Positions 45,357-54,755 of a stretch of DNA of 64,000 nt are shown piece by piece. Source of the stretch: Candidatus Neomarinimicrobiota bacterium (GTDB lineage: Bacteria; Fidelibacterota; UBA8477; JABMPR01). The translations under genes were made by a program, and so were the position numbers. The notes below the pieces were generated by a model. That model ran no database searches. It was not told the DNA's origin and was given only the letters and a program-made list of their open reading frames with translations. The stretch's first letter is position 1. The number at the start of each line of letters is the position of its first letter. The stretch covers positions 1-64,000 of the forward strand of contig JADHUM010000013.1 in the NCBI GenBank assembly GCA_016784545.1, read 5' to 3'.

Positions 45357-46670
45357 ATGAGAAATATTTGTGTGATTGGAACTGGGTATGTTGGTCTCGT
45401 CAGCGGGGCTGGAATGGCAGATTTTGGTAATTCTGTTGTTTGCGCAGATATCGATACAGACAAGATCGATATGCTTCAAGCTGGTGGGATTCCCATCTAT
45501 GAACCAGGGCTTAAAGAGCTGGTGGATCGCAATGTAAATGCCGGCCGCCTCACTTTCAGTGCAGACGTTGAAACTTCCGTCAGGAATGCTGAAGTCATTT
45601 TCATAGCTGTAGGAACACCCATGGGTGACAACGGAGAAGCGGACCTTAAGGCTGTGGAAGCCGTTGCAGTCACCATTGCTAAAAATTTGAACAGCTATAA
45701 AATTATTTGCACAAAATCTACGGTACCCGTTGGCACAGGTGCCCGTCTGGAAGCCCTGATTGCCCGGGAAAAGGAATCTGATTACGAATTTGATGTGGTT
45801 TCCAACCCGGAGTTTTTAAGGGAAGGTTCAGCAGTCAAAGATTTTCTGATTCCCGATCGAGTGGTTCTGGGTGTGAGCAGCAAACGTGCAGAAGAAATGA
45901 TGAAGGATGTCTATCGTCCTCTGTTTATCAATGAAACCCCTATGGTTGTCACCAATGTTCCTTCCTCAGAGATGATCAAATATGCCTCCAACGCTTTTCT
46001 GGCAGTAAAAATATCATTTATCAATGAAGTGGCCAACCTGGCTGACAAAGTTGGAGCAGATGTTCATACCATTGCCAGAGCCATGGGTCTGGATGGCCGT
46101 ATCAGTTCAAAGTTTCTGCATCCCGGACCAGGCTATGGCGGGAGTTGCTTTCCCAAGGACACTGAGGCTCTGGTTTATACAGGTGAGCAGCATGGTGTTG
46201 ATTTTCAAGTTGTCAAAGCTGCTATTGGAGCGAATAAGAATCAGAGAAATGTCATATTAGCCAAAGCAAGGGAACTTGTTCCTGATTTGAGAGACAAAAC
46301 TGTGGCCATTCTCGGTCTGGCTTTTAAGGCCAATACAGATGATGTTCGTGATACACCTGCTTTGGCAATTATTCAGGGATTAGAACAAGCTGGAGCAAGG
46401 GTGAAAGCCTACGATCCTATTGCTGCTGAAAATATGAAGAAGTTTTTTCTCCCCAACCTGGATACTCGTAAGACGGTTTTGGAGACAGTACAGGATGCTG
46501 ATCTGGTTATCATTCTGACAGAGTGGAACGAACTGCGGGGGCTTGGATTAAAAGAATTGAAGACACATCTCAGAGCTCCAAATATTGTAGATGCTCGAAA
46601 TATTTTGAGTATCGATCAGTTGAAGGAATTTGGCTTTAATTACAGAAATGTAGGCCGTAGTAACATATAA
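45357..46670 (+). CDS. ugd: UDP-glucose 6-dehydrogenase
   Basis: Oxidises UDP-glucose to UDP-glucuronate with two NAD. The Rossmann GTGYVGLVSGAGMADFG is at residues 7-23, NPEFLREGSAVKDF and the catalytic cysteine in GPGYGGSCFPKDT follow, then FKANTDDVRDTPA. The 437 residues are normal. It heads the polysaccharide locus and supplies glucuronic acid, the expected substrate sugar of the C5-epimerase-like protein at 56143. Confidence 0.94.
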   Translation: MRNICVIGTGYVGLVSGAGMADFGNSVVCADIDTDKIDMLQAGGIPIYEPGLKELVDRNVNAGRLTFSADVETSVRNAEVIFIAVGTPMGDNGEADLKAVEAVAVTIAKNLNSYKIICTKSTVPVGTGARLEALIAREKESDYEFDVVSNPEFLREGSAVKDFLIPDRVVLGVSSKRAEEMMKDVYRPLFINETPMVVTNVPSSEMIKYASNAFLAVKISFINEVANLADKVGADVHTIARAMGLDGRISSKFLHPGPGYGGSCFPKDTEALVYTGEQHGVDFQVVKAAIGANKNQRNVILAKARELVPDLRDKTVAILGLAFKANTDDVRDTPALAIIQGLEQAGARVKAYDPIAAENMKKFFLPNLDTRKTVLETVQDADLVIILTEWNELRGLGLKELKTHLRAPNIVDARNILSIDQLKEFGFNYRNVGRSNI

Positions 46671-46701
46671 CAAGAATTTATAAAATTGGGCGGATGTATC
46701 G

Positions 46702-48009
46702 TTGGAAAAATTATTAAAAAGAATTGAGCAAAAGGATTTTACTGTAGGGATAGTGGGTCTGGGATATGTAGGACTCCCCCTGGCAGTTGAATTTGGCAAG
46801 GCAGGTATCCGTACCATTGGTATTGATGTGAACCAGGCCAGAGTAGATCAGCTGAATGCTGGAGAGAACTATATCCAGGATGTGAATGATGCTGAACTGA
46901 CAGCTCTGGTGGATGCAGGTACCTTCACTGCCACCACAGACTTCTCAAGTATCAAACACATCGATGCCATCTGTATCGCAGTGCCAACCCCTTTAAGTAA
47001 GACCAAAGATCCTGATATCACCTATATCCTGGATGTGAACAAAGAACTGGTTAAGTATGTGCATAAAGATCTCATCATCATATTAGAGAGTACAACCTAT
47101 CCCGGCACTACCCGTGATCTCATACAACCAGCCCTTGAAGAATCGGGTCTCAAGGTTGGAACAGATGTCTACCTGCTCTTTTCACCTGAACGAGTTGATC
47201 CTGGTAATCCAGTTTATCATACAACCAATACCCCCAAGGTCATTGGTGGTGTTACTGATAACTGTCTCAAGCTGGGTATGGCTGTCTATGGCCATGTCAT
47301 GGATAAGCTCATCCCGGTGTCTTCCCCTGAGGCTGCTGAGCTCACCAAGCTCCTTGAGAATACTTTCCGGAGTATCAATATTGGTCTGGCCAATGAGATG
47401 GCCATCATGTGTGCAAAGCTGGGGGTGAATGTGTGGGAAGTAATCGATGCTGCTGCCACCAAACCCTTTGGATTTATGAAGTTTACTCCAGGTCCTGGCT
47501 TGGGAGGTCACTGTATCCCCATTGATCCCCACTATCTCTCCTGGAAGATGAGAACCCTTGACTACAAGGCTCGCTTTATTGAATTGGCCAGTGAGATCAA
47601 TGCTTCCATGCCTGAGTATGTGGTTGATCTGGTAGCCGAAGGATTAAATGGTAGATCAAAAAGTATCAATGGGTCTAAGATCCTGCTATTGGGTATGGCT
47701 TATAAGCCTGATATTGATGATGTGAGAGAATCTCCGGCTCTGGATGTGTACGCACTTCTGGAAGCCAAAGGTGCCAGGGTCAGCTTCCATGATCCCTATG
47801 TTGATGAAGTAAAGTTTGATTCAAGGATGGAATCCAGCATCGATCTGGATATGGATAAGCTCGGTGACTATGATTGTGTGGTTATTACTACCAATCACTC
47901 CGAGTATGATATCAAGGCTATCGTAGAAAACTCGAGACTTATCGTTGATACCAGAAATGCCACTGCTGGAATCAAGAGTGATAAAATTATTCGATTGGGA
48001 GCCTCATGA
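46702..48009 (+). CDS. wbpA: Nucleotide sugar dehydrogenase, UDP-N-acetylglucosamine 6-dehydrogenase type
   Basis: Second dehydrogenase of the locus, 435 residues. The Rossmann GLGYVGLPLAVEFG, the PTPLSKTKDPDITYI block, SPERVDPGN and the catalytic cysteine in GPGLGGHCIPIDPHYL match the WbpA/WbpO/TviB branch, which oxidises UDP-N-acetyl-hexosamines, rather than UDP-glucose dehydrogenases. The start is TTG 46702; no in-frame ATG precedes the Rossmann motif. It overlaps wza by four bases. Substrate is inferred from family likeness. Confidence 0.85.
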   Translation: MEKLLKRIEQKDFTVGIVGLGYVGLPLAVEFGKAGIRTIGIDVNQARVDQLNAGENYIQDVNDAELTALVDAGTFTATTDFSSIKHIDAICIAVPTPLSKTKDPDITYILDVNKELVKYVHKDLIIILESTTYPGTTRDLIQPALEESGLKVGTDVYLLFSPERVDPGNPVYHTTNTPKVIGGVTDNCLKLGMAVYGHVMDKLIPVSSPEAAELTKLLENTFRSINIGLANEMAIMCAKLGVNVWEVIDAAATKPFGFMKFTPGPGLGGHCIPIDPHYLSWKMRTLDYKARFIELASEINASMPEYVVDLVAEGLNGRSKSINGSKILLLGMAYKPDIDDVRESPALDVYALLEAKGARVSFHDPYVDEVKFDSRMESSIDLDMDKLGDYDCVVITTNHSEYDIKAIVENSRLIVDTRNATAGIKSDKIIRLGAS

Positions 48010-49217
48010 TGAGATTCGCGCTAAGTGCTATTACTTACATTTTCTTAACTAGTATTACCATTGCTCAGAGCTTCGGATCAAATGCACCGCAGAATAAAGT
48101 CGCAGAAAGCCTTGAAGCACCTATGGAGGTAGAGGCGGTGGCCGATGGTCTGGAGGATTTGGTATTCGAAAGGGTCATCGATCCGAATGAGTATATGCTA
48201 GGACCTGGTGATGAGATTGGCTTGAATATTCAAACTGCACTTAACCAGACTTTTCTGATATCCATAACACCTACAGGTGATTTACTTATCCCTGGGGTAG
48301 GAGTATGTCACGTTTCAGGTTTATCTCTTACAGAGGGAATGGAAGTAGTGAAACGATACGTGCTTGGACAGGCATACCCTTCAGCAAGGGTGAGTATGGT
48401 ACTTGTTAAACCCAGGCACTTCTTATTACAGGTAACTGGTGCCGTACAACAACCAGGGTTTGCTACGGTTACCCCGACTTCAAGATTGTCGGATGTGATT
48501 GAAGGAGTCGGCCAATTCCACCAGCTTGCGAAGGAATTCGAGATAGAAATTACCAGGGCACAGGGTGAAGTTGAGATCATTGATTTTCATAAATATATTT
48601 TATTTGGAGAGCTCACTTCAAATCCAACATTCTATGAAGGCGATAGGATTAAGGTTCCTTTTGGTCAAGTCGACAAAAGCGGCATTGTAGTCCGAGGCTC
48701 AATTATGGGGGCTGGTTATGATATTATTTCTGAGAATGAAACTTTAGGTAGCTATCTTCGCCGGAAAGTTGTTTATGGTGAAAGCGCGGATGTAAGAAAT
48801 ATAACCCTTACCCGCATGGTCGATGGTAAGACTCAGCATCTGGTGATCTCACCCAAACATTTTGATGAGACCATTCTATTAGCTCAAGATGAAATAAATA
48901 TTCTATGGGAACGAGGAGTGATGGTAAATGGTTTTGTTAAGGTTCCAGGAGGCTTTTCCTTTTATCCAGGATATTCTGTTGCTGACTATATAAGCCTGGC
49001 TGGAGGTAATTTGGAGTTTGGAGACCCGCGTAGAGTAACTGTAACCCATTTGGACGGTGATACTGAACGCGGAAATGACGTGATCGTCAAGAGGGGTGAT
49101 GTGATATATGTTCCAAGGAACAGGAAGGACATTCTTATTGGGAACTCAAGTATCCTAGGTGTCTTTACAGCACTCTCAACCCTTTATCTTACCTACCTGG
49201 CTACAGCGGGAAGATGA
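48006..49217 (+). CDS. wza: Polysaccharide export protein, Wza/SLBB family
   Basis: Secreted outer-membrane export component, 403 residues. A signal peptide (about 1-20) has no clear lipobox cysteine, unlike E. coli Wza. The polysaccharide export domain follows (LGPGDEIGLNIQ, then the ISITPTGDLLIPGVG block, about 62-135), then SLBB-type units (VTGAVQQPGFATV, VNGFVKVPGGFSFYPGYSVADYI) and a hydrophobic C-terminal segment near 382-400. It starts on the ATG overlapping the wbpA stop. Confidence 0.9.
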   Translation: MMRFALSAITYIFLTSITIAQSFGSNAPQNKVAESLEAPMEVEAVADGLEDLVFERVIDPNEYMLGPGDEIGLNIQTALNQTFLISITPTGDLLIPGVGVCHVSGLSLTEGMEVVKRYVLGQAYPSARVSMVLVKPRHFLLQVTGAVQQPGFATVTPTSRLSDVIEGVGQFHQLAKEFEIEITRAQGEVEIIDFHKYILFGELTSNPTFYEGDRIKVPFGQVDKSGIVVRGSIMGAGYDIISENETLGSYLRRKVVYGESADVRNITLTRMVDGKTQHLVISPKHFDETILLAQDEINILWERGVMVNGFVKVPGGFSFYPGYSVADYISLAGGNLEFGDPRRVTVTHLDGDTERGNDVIVKRGDVIYVPRNRKDILIGNSSILGVFTALSTLYLTYLATAGR

Positions 49218-49358
49218 GGACGAATCCATCAGGATAATCTGTTGAAATTAATAAACTCATTTGGATCAATCAAAAGTGTTGAATGTGATTTAAACATCAT
49301 CTTTAATACCCAGGACTTTTTCGTGTCCGCTGGAAAATTTTAGGAATCGATCATCTAT

Positions 49359-50558
49359 ATGAATAAAAAAAACCCTCTCAGTGAAGATGAAACTATGAAA
49401 AATGACATCGATAGTAATGGACCAAATGATTTAGATCTTTTAGGATTGGGATTGATCATCTGGGAAGCCAGATACGAAATTATTAGGAATGTATTTTTTG
49501 CTTCGGTGATATCGGTGGCTATTGCTTTTATGTTGCCCAAAACGTTTAGAGCAGTCGCACTATTGATGCCTCCATCACAAAGTCCAACTTCGGGCATCCT
49601 TAGCACCCTATCTGAGCTTCCCTTTAGTGGGTTAATGTCGCAGTCGGGTGATGAAACGATGAGCAGTTTGGCCGTACTGAAAAGTCGATCTGTTATGGAG
49701 AGTATAGTAAATAAATTTGACCTGGTGACTGTGTATGATTGTGATAACATGGAAAAAGCAGTCAAAGCACTGCGGGAAAGTTCTAACTTTTCAGTTGAGG
49801 AAGAAGGTACAATCCAAATTTCTGTCACAGCCTCTACGAGCTGGTTCCATCCCGATGACGAGGAAGAATATTCAAAGCAACTGGCTGCAGATATTGCAAA
49901 TGCTTTTGTGGCACAACTCGATTCAGTGAGCAAGAGTTTAAAAACTCAACAGGCTTCATTTCAAAGGCAATTCATTGAAAGAAGATATAATCAAAATATA
50001 CAGGATCTAAAAGAGACTGAAAATAGGCTTAAAACTTTTCAAGAAGAAAATGGAATGATCTCCCTACCCGAACAGACGCGGGTGGCAATAGAGACAGCAG
50101 CCTTGCTTAAAGGGCAGGTTCTATCAAATGAAGTACAGCTCGGTGTGATGGAATCTACACTAACACCTGGACATCCTGACATGGATAGAGTTCAGAAAGA
50201 GATTAAAGAGCTAAATATCCAATTGAGTTCTATGGATGCTGGGTCCAAGATAAAGGCTTCAGGCAGTTCAAATCTGTTCCCTGCATTTTCGGAAGTCCCG
50301 GAGCTTGGCGTGCAGTTGATGCGTTTGAGCCGTGAGGTAGAAATACAAAACACACTTTTTGTGTTTCTAACTCAACAATATGAAGAGGCTAAGATTAAAG
50401 AGGCGAAAGATACCCCCACGGTTCAAGTATTGGATTTTGCTATTCCAATCCATAAAAAATTGAAACCGGCTAGAATTAAAATATTACTAATTGGATTTGT
50501 GTTCTCCTCAGTACTCTCAATGTATTATGTCTATTTTCGGAAAAGATTGCTAGCCTAA
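49359..50558 (+). CDS. Chain length determinant (Wzz) family protein
   Basis: Inner-membrane polysaccharide co-polymerase of 399 residues. Membrane segments lie near residues 45-62 and 372-390, the second preceded by the proline-containing IPIHKKLKPARIK typical of Wzz. The periplasmic part is helical (about 170-300, ETENRLKTFQEENG). There is no cytoplasmic tyrosine kinase domain, so it is the Wzz or PCP-1/PCP-3 type rather than a Wzc. It sits between export and polymerase genes. Confidence 0.88.
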   Translation: MNKKNPLSEDETMKNDIDSNGPNDLDLLGLGLIIWEARYEIIRNVFFASVISVAIAFMLPKTFRAVALLMPPSQSPTSGILSTLSELPFSGLMSQSGDETMSSLAVLKSRSVMESIVNKFDLVTVYDCDNMEKAVKALRESSNFSVEEEGTIQISVTASTSWFHPDDEEEYSKQLAADIANAFVAQLDSVSKSLKTQQASFQRQFIERRYNQNIQDLKETENRLKTFQEENGMISLPEQTRVAIETAALLKGQVLSNEVQLGVMESTLTPGHPDMDRVQKEIKELNIQLSSMDAGSKIKASGSSNLFPAFSEVPELGVQLMRLSREVEIQNTLFVFLTQQYEEAKIKEAKDTPTVQVLDFAIPIHKKLKPARIKILLIGFVFSSVLSMYYVYFRKRLLA

Positions 50559-50590
50559 ATCGGAAGATAATTGAAAAATAATTCCTCCCG

Positions 50591-52096
50591 ATGAAAAACA
50601 ATAATAGCGGCACCATTCATGCTAATGATTGGAATATTGATCTAAAATTAGTTTTCATGCTTCCTCTGGTTTTGGTTGCAGTATTGATTTGGATGCCCAA
50701 TGAATGGCTATTAGAATCCTCACTGCTTTGCATCAGTATTTTTGCTTACATCTTGATCACCTATAAGTATCGTCTTATCTACGGCTTTTCCGGAATAAGG
50801 ATAATCTCAATCCCATCAGCGGTCATAGCCACGTATACTGTGTTTATTGCCATCCCATCTATATATATACTCATGATTCGGGATCATCAGAATGAATCAG
50901 CATATTTCTATTCAATATTATTGTTTTATTACTTGTTCCCGGCAGGACTATTTCTAGGGCAACTCTATCGAAAAATAGACGTTCCTAGAGCATGGTCTAT
51001 TTTAGGGTCAAAAGTTGAGACAGATAAGGGCGATAACATTTTTTATGAAATGGGGTTAATACTGTTTTCAATCTGTGTTTTGATTCTTGGTCTGTACCTT
51101 TTGCGTGTTGATCAAATCCCGCTTATTGAAGTGCTGAAGAATCCTGGCGGAAACGCAAAATTTGCACTAATGCGTGAGGATGCATTAAAAACCCTTCACA
51201 TGACCATTGTTGAGAAGTATCTATTTCATTGGCTACGTTCGCTCTTCATCCCCTTTGGTATTGTGAGCACCTTGTTTTTGACAAATTTCTATAAGCTGAA
51301 AAAGTATAAATTGTTGTTTGTGTCTTTTTTTATTTTAGGCCTCTTTGTGAATTCGCTCACACTTGAGAAATCACCACTGGCAGCAATATTTTTGTCCATC
51401 GCTGCTTATATATTTCTCAAGAGGACAAAAATAAAACCCTATTTCATCCTGATGCTTCTCGTGATTATCCTGTCTGGTCCAGTTCTCATATCCTATTTTC
51501 TTTTTGCAGATAGACCAGATGTTTATAAGGTTCTCTTGTGGTCATATATCAATAGAATATTGGTTACCCCTGCTGAAGTACTCTTTTACTATTTTCAGTT
51601 CTTTCCAGAAAGGCACGAATTTCTATTGGGAAGATCAACCCAGTTGTTCTCCTGGATGACTGCTGAGGGTCTTTTCAATGTCTCAAATTATGTCGCTAAA
51701 TTATGGTGGAAAATGCCTACCACCACGGGGTCAGCAAATGCTCATTATCTGGGTTTGTATTGGGCAAGCTTTGGTTGGTGGGGTACAACTTTGGCAACTT
51801 TATTTTTTGGATTCATTACACATATTTTTCACTGGAAAATATTAGATGTGGCGAAGTATCGAAAAAATATCATCTACATCACCTCAATTGCAGTAGCCAT
51901 CCCAAATTTCACTTTCGGATTCTTTAGTTCAAATTTTACAATATTGTTTTTCACTAAAGGTTTAGTTGTTCTTATCGGTTTCCTGATGGTTTTTGAATAT
52001 TTAAAAACCTCAAACAATACTAAGGCATCAGTTTTATTGCGTAATTTATTTATTCCTTGGCTGAGGTCTAAAAAACTGACCAATGGGGCTGAGTAG
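50591..52096 (+). CDS. wzy: Oligosaccharide repeat-unit polymerase, Wzy-like
   Basis: Polytopic membrane protein of 501 residues with eleven or so hydrophobic segments and a larger periplasmic-type loop in the second half (about 330-395, containing FFPERHEFLLGRSTQ and WKMPTTTGSANAHYLGLYW). Sequence motifs in this family are weak, so the call rests on topology and on lying between Wzz and Wzx genes. The DNA is more A/T-rich by eye than the flanking housekeeping genes. Confidence 0.75.
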   Translation: MKNNNSGTIHANDWNIDLKLVFMLPLVLVAVLIWMPNEWLLESSLLCISIFAYILITYKYRLIYGFSGIRIISIPSAVIATYTVFIAIPSIYILMIRDHQNESAYFYSILLFYYLFPAGLFLGQLYRKIDVPRAWSILGSKVETDKGDNIFYEMGLILFSICVLILGLYLLRVDQIPLIEVLKNPGGNAKFALMREDALKTLHMTIVEKYLFHWLRSLFIPFGIVSTLFLTNFYKLKKYKLLFVSFFILGLFVNSLTLEKSPLAAIFLSIAAYIFLKRTKIKPYFILMLLVIILSGPVLISYFLFADRPDVYKVLLWSYINRILVTPAEVLFYYFQFFPERHEFLLGRSTQLFSWMTAEGLFNVSNYVAKLWWKMPTTTGSANAHYLGLYWASFGWWGTTLATLFFGFITHIFHWKILDVAKYRKNIIYITSIAVAIPNFTFGFFSSNFTILFFTKGLVVLIGFLMVFEYLKTSNNTKASVLLRNLFIPWLRSKKLTNGAE

Positions 52097-52174
52097 GATG
52101 CTGCTTGAATTGTCCCCTTCCCGGATTACCACCTATTCTCACCTCGTCCTAAAAGCAAGACGCTCAACAAGTAC

Positions 52175-53629
52175 ATGACAAAGGGATTTATATTCTTTCG
52201 CCTTTTCAAAGGGCAAAACTCTCTTAGGATTGATTATTTTATTACTTCCATAAATGGTCTCATGGTTTTGATGGGTGTCTTTGTACTTAATGGGCTCATC
52301 GCTCGCAAATATGGTCTTGAAGTTTTGGGTGAATTTCTATTGATAAAGAGGACCACCCTTTCTTTAATGGGGATCCTACTTCTGGGCATGAACATAGGTG
52401 TCCCAAGTATGTTGGGACGATGGAATACACGTAGCGTCGAAGGTAGTGCCTTTCTTCTTTTTACGATCTTTACCATACCAATAATTGCAGCGATGATGCT
52501 TCTAGTTCACTTGGGCTTGGCACCGGGTTTTGTTCATTCAAACTCAAGTGCATACGGAATCTATATGGCTGGAATTGCATTTCAGGCAATGATATATGGC
52601 ATTTATCGTGGCCACCTAAAGATGATGGGAGCCAATAGTATACAACTATTAGGGACAGCCATAATGCCCATTATTGTATTCTCATATATTGGAATACCAA
52701 AGGTCTCCCTTACTATAATTGGATTTGGGATGATCTTAATCAGTGGTATTTCTTACCTATTATTGATACCTGATAAATCCGTATGGGTTAACAATACTGC
52801 ATATATCAAGAAGCTTACCCACTTTGGGGGTGAACGCATTATCAGTTTTATTTCACAGTTCATTCTTTTGGCCGGGGCACCAATACTTGTATCATTTTCA
52901 AATCCATATTCCGATTTAGCGTTTTTTAATTCACTGATTAGTATTGTTCGAACATTCCTATTTGTAATAGGTCCTCTGGGTATAGTTCTGTTGCCCAGAA
53001 TAGCTAGATTGGTGGAGACCAATGGAACTGAAAAAATTGGCCAAGGACTTGCTCAACTCTTGGAATTGATTGTTATCGTTAGCTGTGTTTTATCAATATT
53101 TTTAAGCTCAATGGGTGGTGATTTATTGAATTATTGGCTAGGATCAATTACGGATACTGGATCTTGGATGGCCTCGGTTATACTGCTGACAATTCCGTTT
53201 TACCTTGTTGCAGAGATACTAAGAAGCCCCATCGATGCATTGTCTGACAAAGGCTACAATTCCATAATTTATTTTTCCGCTGCCATCTCTCTGGTCGTGA
53301 CATTTTTTGCTGGGGTTTATTTCCAGGTACCTGTATTGAAGGCAGGGGTGTATGGTTTCTTCCTTGGCTATCTGATATCAGCGCTGGGAAGTCTGATGGT
53401 TATACGAAAGCTGACGAACTTTCCCATGCCCAGTTTCAAATCTTATTTACGCTTAATTGTGTTCAGTGGTGGTAGCTACGCGGTGGTCCGAGGCGCTGAA
53501 GCGATGAACGTTGCAGTTGCCGGTGAGGTCTTGTTAAAAATAGCATTTATGGTGGTTTTAATTAGCATATTTATGTTTCAGTCTAGAGACCAGGTCAAAT
53601 CGTTGAATAGCTTTTCAAAAATATTATGA
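52175..53629 (+). CDS. wzx: Polysaccharide flippase, Wzx-like
   Basis: Membrane protein of 484 residues with about twelve to fourteen hydrophobic segments, of the MATE-like flippase superfamily that moves lipid-linked repeat units across the inner membrane. The opening FITSINGLMVLMGVFVLNGLIARKYG and the cytosolic FGGERIISFISQFILL block are typical. Its stop overlaps the next glycosyltransferase start by four bases. Confidence 0.85.
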   Translation: MTKGFIFFRLFKGQNSLRIDYFITSINGLMVLMGVFVLNGLIARKYGLEVLGEFLLIKRTTLSLMGILLLGMNIGVPSMLGRWNTRSVEGSAFLLFTIFTIPIIAAMMLLVHLGLAPGFVHSNSSAYGIYMAGIAFQAMIYGIYRGHLKMMGANSIQLLGTAIMPIIVFSYIGIPKVSLTIIGFGMILISGISYLLLIPDKSVWVNNTAYIKKLTHFGGERIISFISQFILLAGAPILVSFSNPYSDLAFFNSLISIVRTFLFVIGPLGIVLLPRIARLVETNGTEKIGQGLAQLLELIVIVSCVLSIFLSSMGGDLLNYWLGSITDTGSWMASVILLTIPFYLVAEILRSPIDALSDKGYNSIIYFSAAISLVVTFFAGVYFQVPVLKAGVYGFFLGYLISALGSLMVIRKLTNFPMPSFKSYLRLIVFSGGSYAVVRGAEAMNVAVAGEVLLKIAFMVVLISIFMFQSRDQVKSLNSFSKIL

Positions 53630-54753
53630 ATAATGCTGGCGAAAAACTTCAAACCTTTATTTTTTCTTCGGTTCACCCCTGGAATGATGTACGCATATAT
53701 CACAAACAAGCAGTCAGCCTGGCCAAAAAATTCAGTGTTGAATTGCATGCTCCAGCAACCTTCAGCTATGAAGAGGAAAACAATGTTCGGATCTTCGGAT
53801 TGCCCCAATGGAGCTCCAAAATGTCGAGGGTTAGAACATTTGTAATATTATTCTGGAGAATCTTAAGATCCAAGGCAGATGTATTTCATTTTCATGATCC
53901 CGAACTAATCCTTCTGGGTTTATTCGCGAAATTTATTAAGGGCAAATGCGTCGTCTATGATGTCCATGAAAATACCAGGCAACTCATAAGAGAACGTAAT
54001 TGGATACCAGAGATCTTCAGGGGTGCACTATTTTGGATATTTTCTATGTTGGAGAGCGCATCGATGAGATATTTCGACAGCATCATTCTTGCTGAGGATT
54101 CTTATCAATCGTTTATGCCAGAAAATTCTCATATAATTCACAATTATCCTTTGTGGGAAGAGAATGGAAATACTTCCAAAACGATTGATGTAATATATGT
54201 TGGAGGCGTTCTTAAAGAACGTGGTGCAATTGAGATGGTAAAAATAGCTGCATCATTAAAATCTGAATACCCTGGTTTTCTGATGAAAATTGTCGGCCCT
54301 ATATCTGGCCGTATGAAAGAAACACTATCGCAATTGATATTTGATAATGACCTCACAGAGAACGTTGTGCTCTCAGGACGGTTAGATTATCAGGTCGCCA
54401 TGCAAGATATAGCTGGATCCAAAATTGGTTTAGCAATTCTCCACCCCATTGACAATTATATTGATTCTTTGCCAACAAAACTATTTGAGTATATGCGTTT
54501 TGGGGTGCCCTATATCGCATCTGATTTTGAATATTGGCGGTCATTATTTGAAAATGATAACGCAGGGTATTTCATACCCCATGATAATATTCCCCTGGCA
54601 GTGGAGAAAATTAAATACCTTCTCAGAAATGATACCATCAGGGCAGAGTTTGGGCGTAGGGGCATGGCTTTAGCAAAGCACAAGTATTCATGGGAATCTG
54701 AGGAAAAACAATTATTTCATGTATATGCAGAGATTGCAAAGAAATTAGACTGA
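53626..54753 (+). CDS. Glycosyltransferase, GT4-like
   Basis: GT-B fold enzyme of 375 residues. The N-terminal domain has VFHFHDPELILLG, and the C-terminal donor-binding domain has VIYVGGVLKERG, KIVGP, and SLPTKLFEYMRFGVP with the conserved glutamate before the P/A pair. It adds one sugar of the repeat unit in the cytosol; donor and acceptor cannot be told. It is two bases before the next glycosyltransferase. Confidence 0.87.
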   Translation: MNNAGEKLQTFIFSSVHPWNDVRIYHKQAVSLAKKFSVELHAPATFSYEEENNVRIFGLPQWSSKMSRVRTFVILFWRILRSKADVFHFHDPELILLGLFAKFIKGKCVVYDVHENTRQLIRERNWIPEIFRGALFWIFSMLESASMRYFDSIILAEDSYQSFMPENSHIIHNYPLWEENGNTSKTIDVIYVGGVLKERGAIEMVKIAASLKSEYPGFLMKIVGPISGRMKETLSQLIFDNDLTENVVLSGRLDYQVAMQDIAGSKIGLAILHPIDNYIDSLPTKLFEYMRFGVPYIASDFEYWRSLFENDNAGYFIPHDNIPLAVEKIKYLLRNDTIRAEFGRRGMALAKHKYSWESEEKQLFHVYAEIAKKLD

Positions 54754-54755
54754 GC

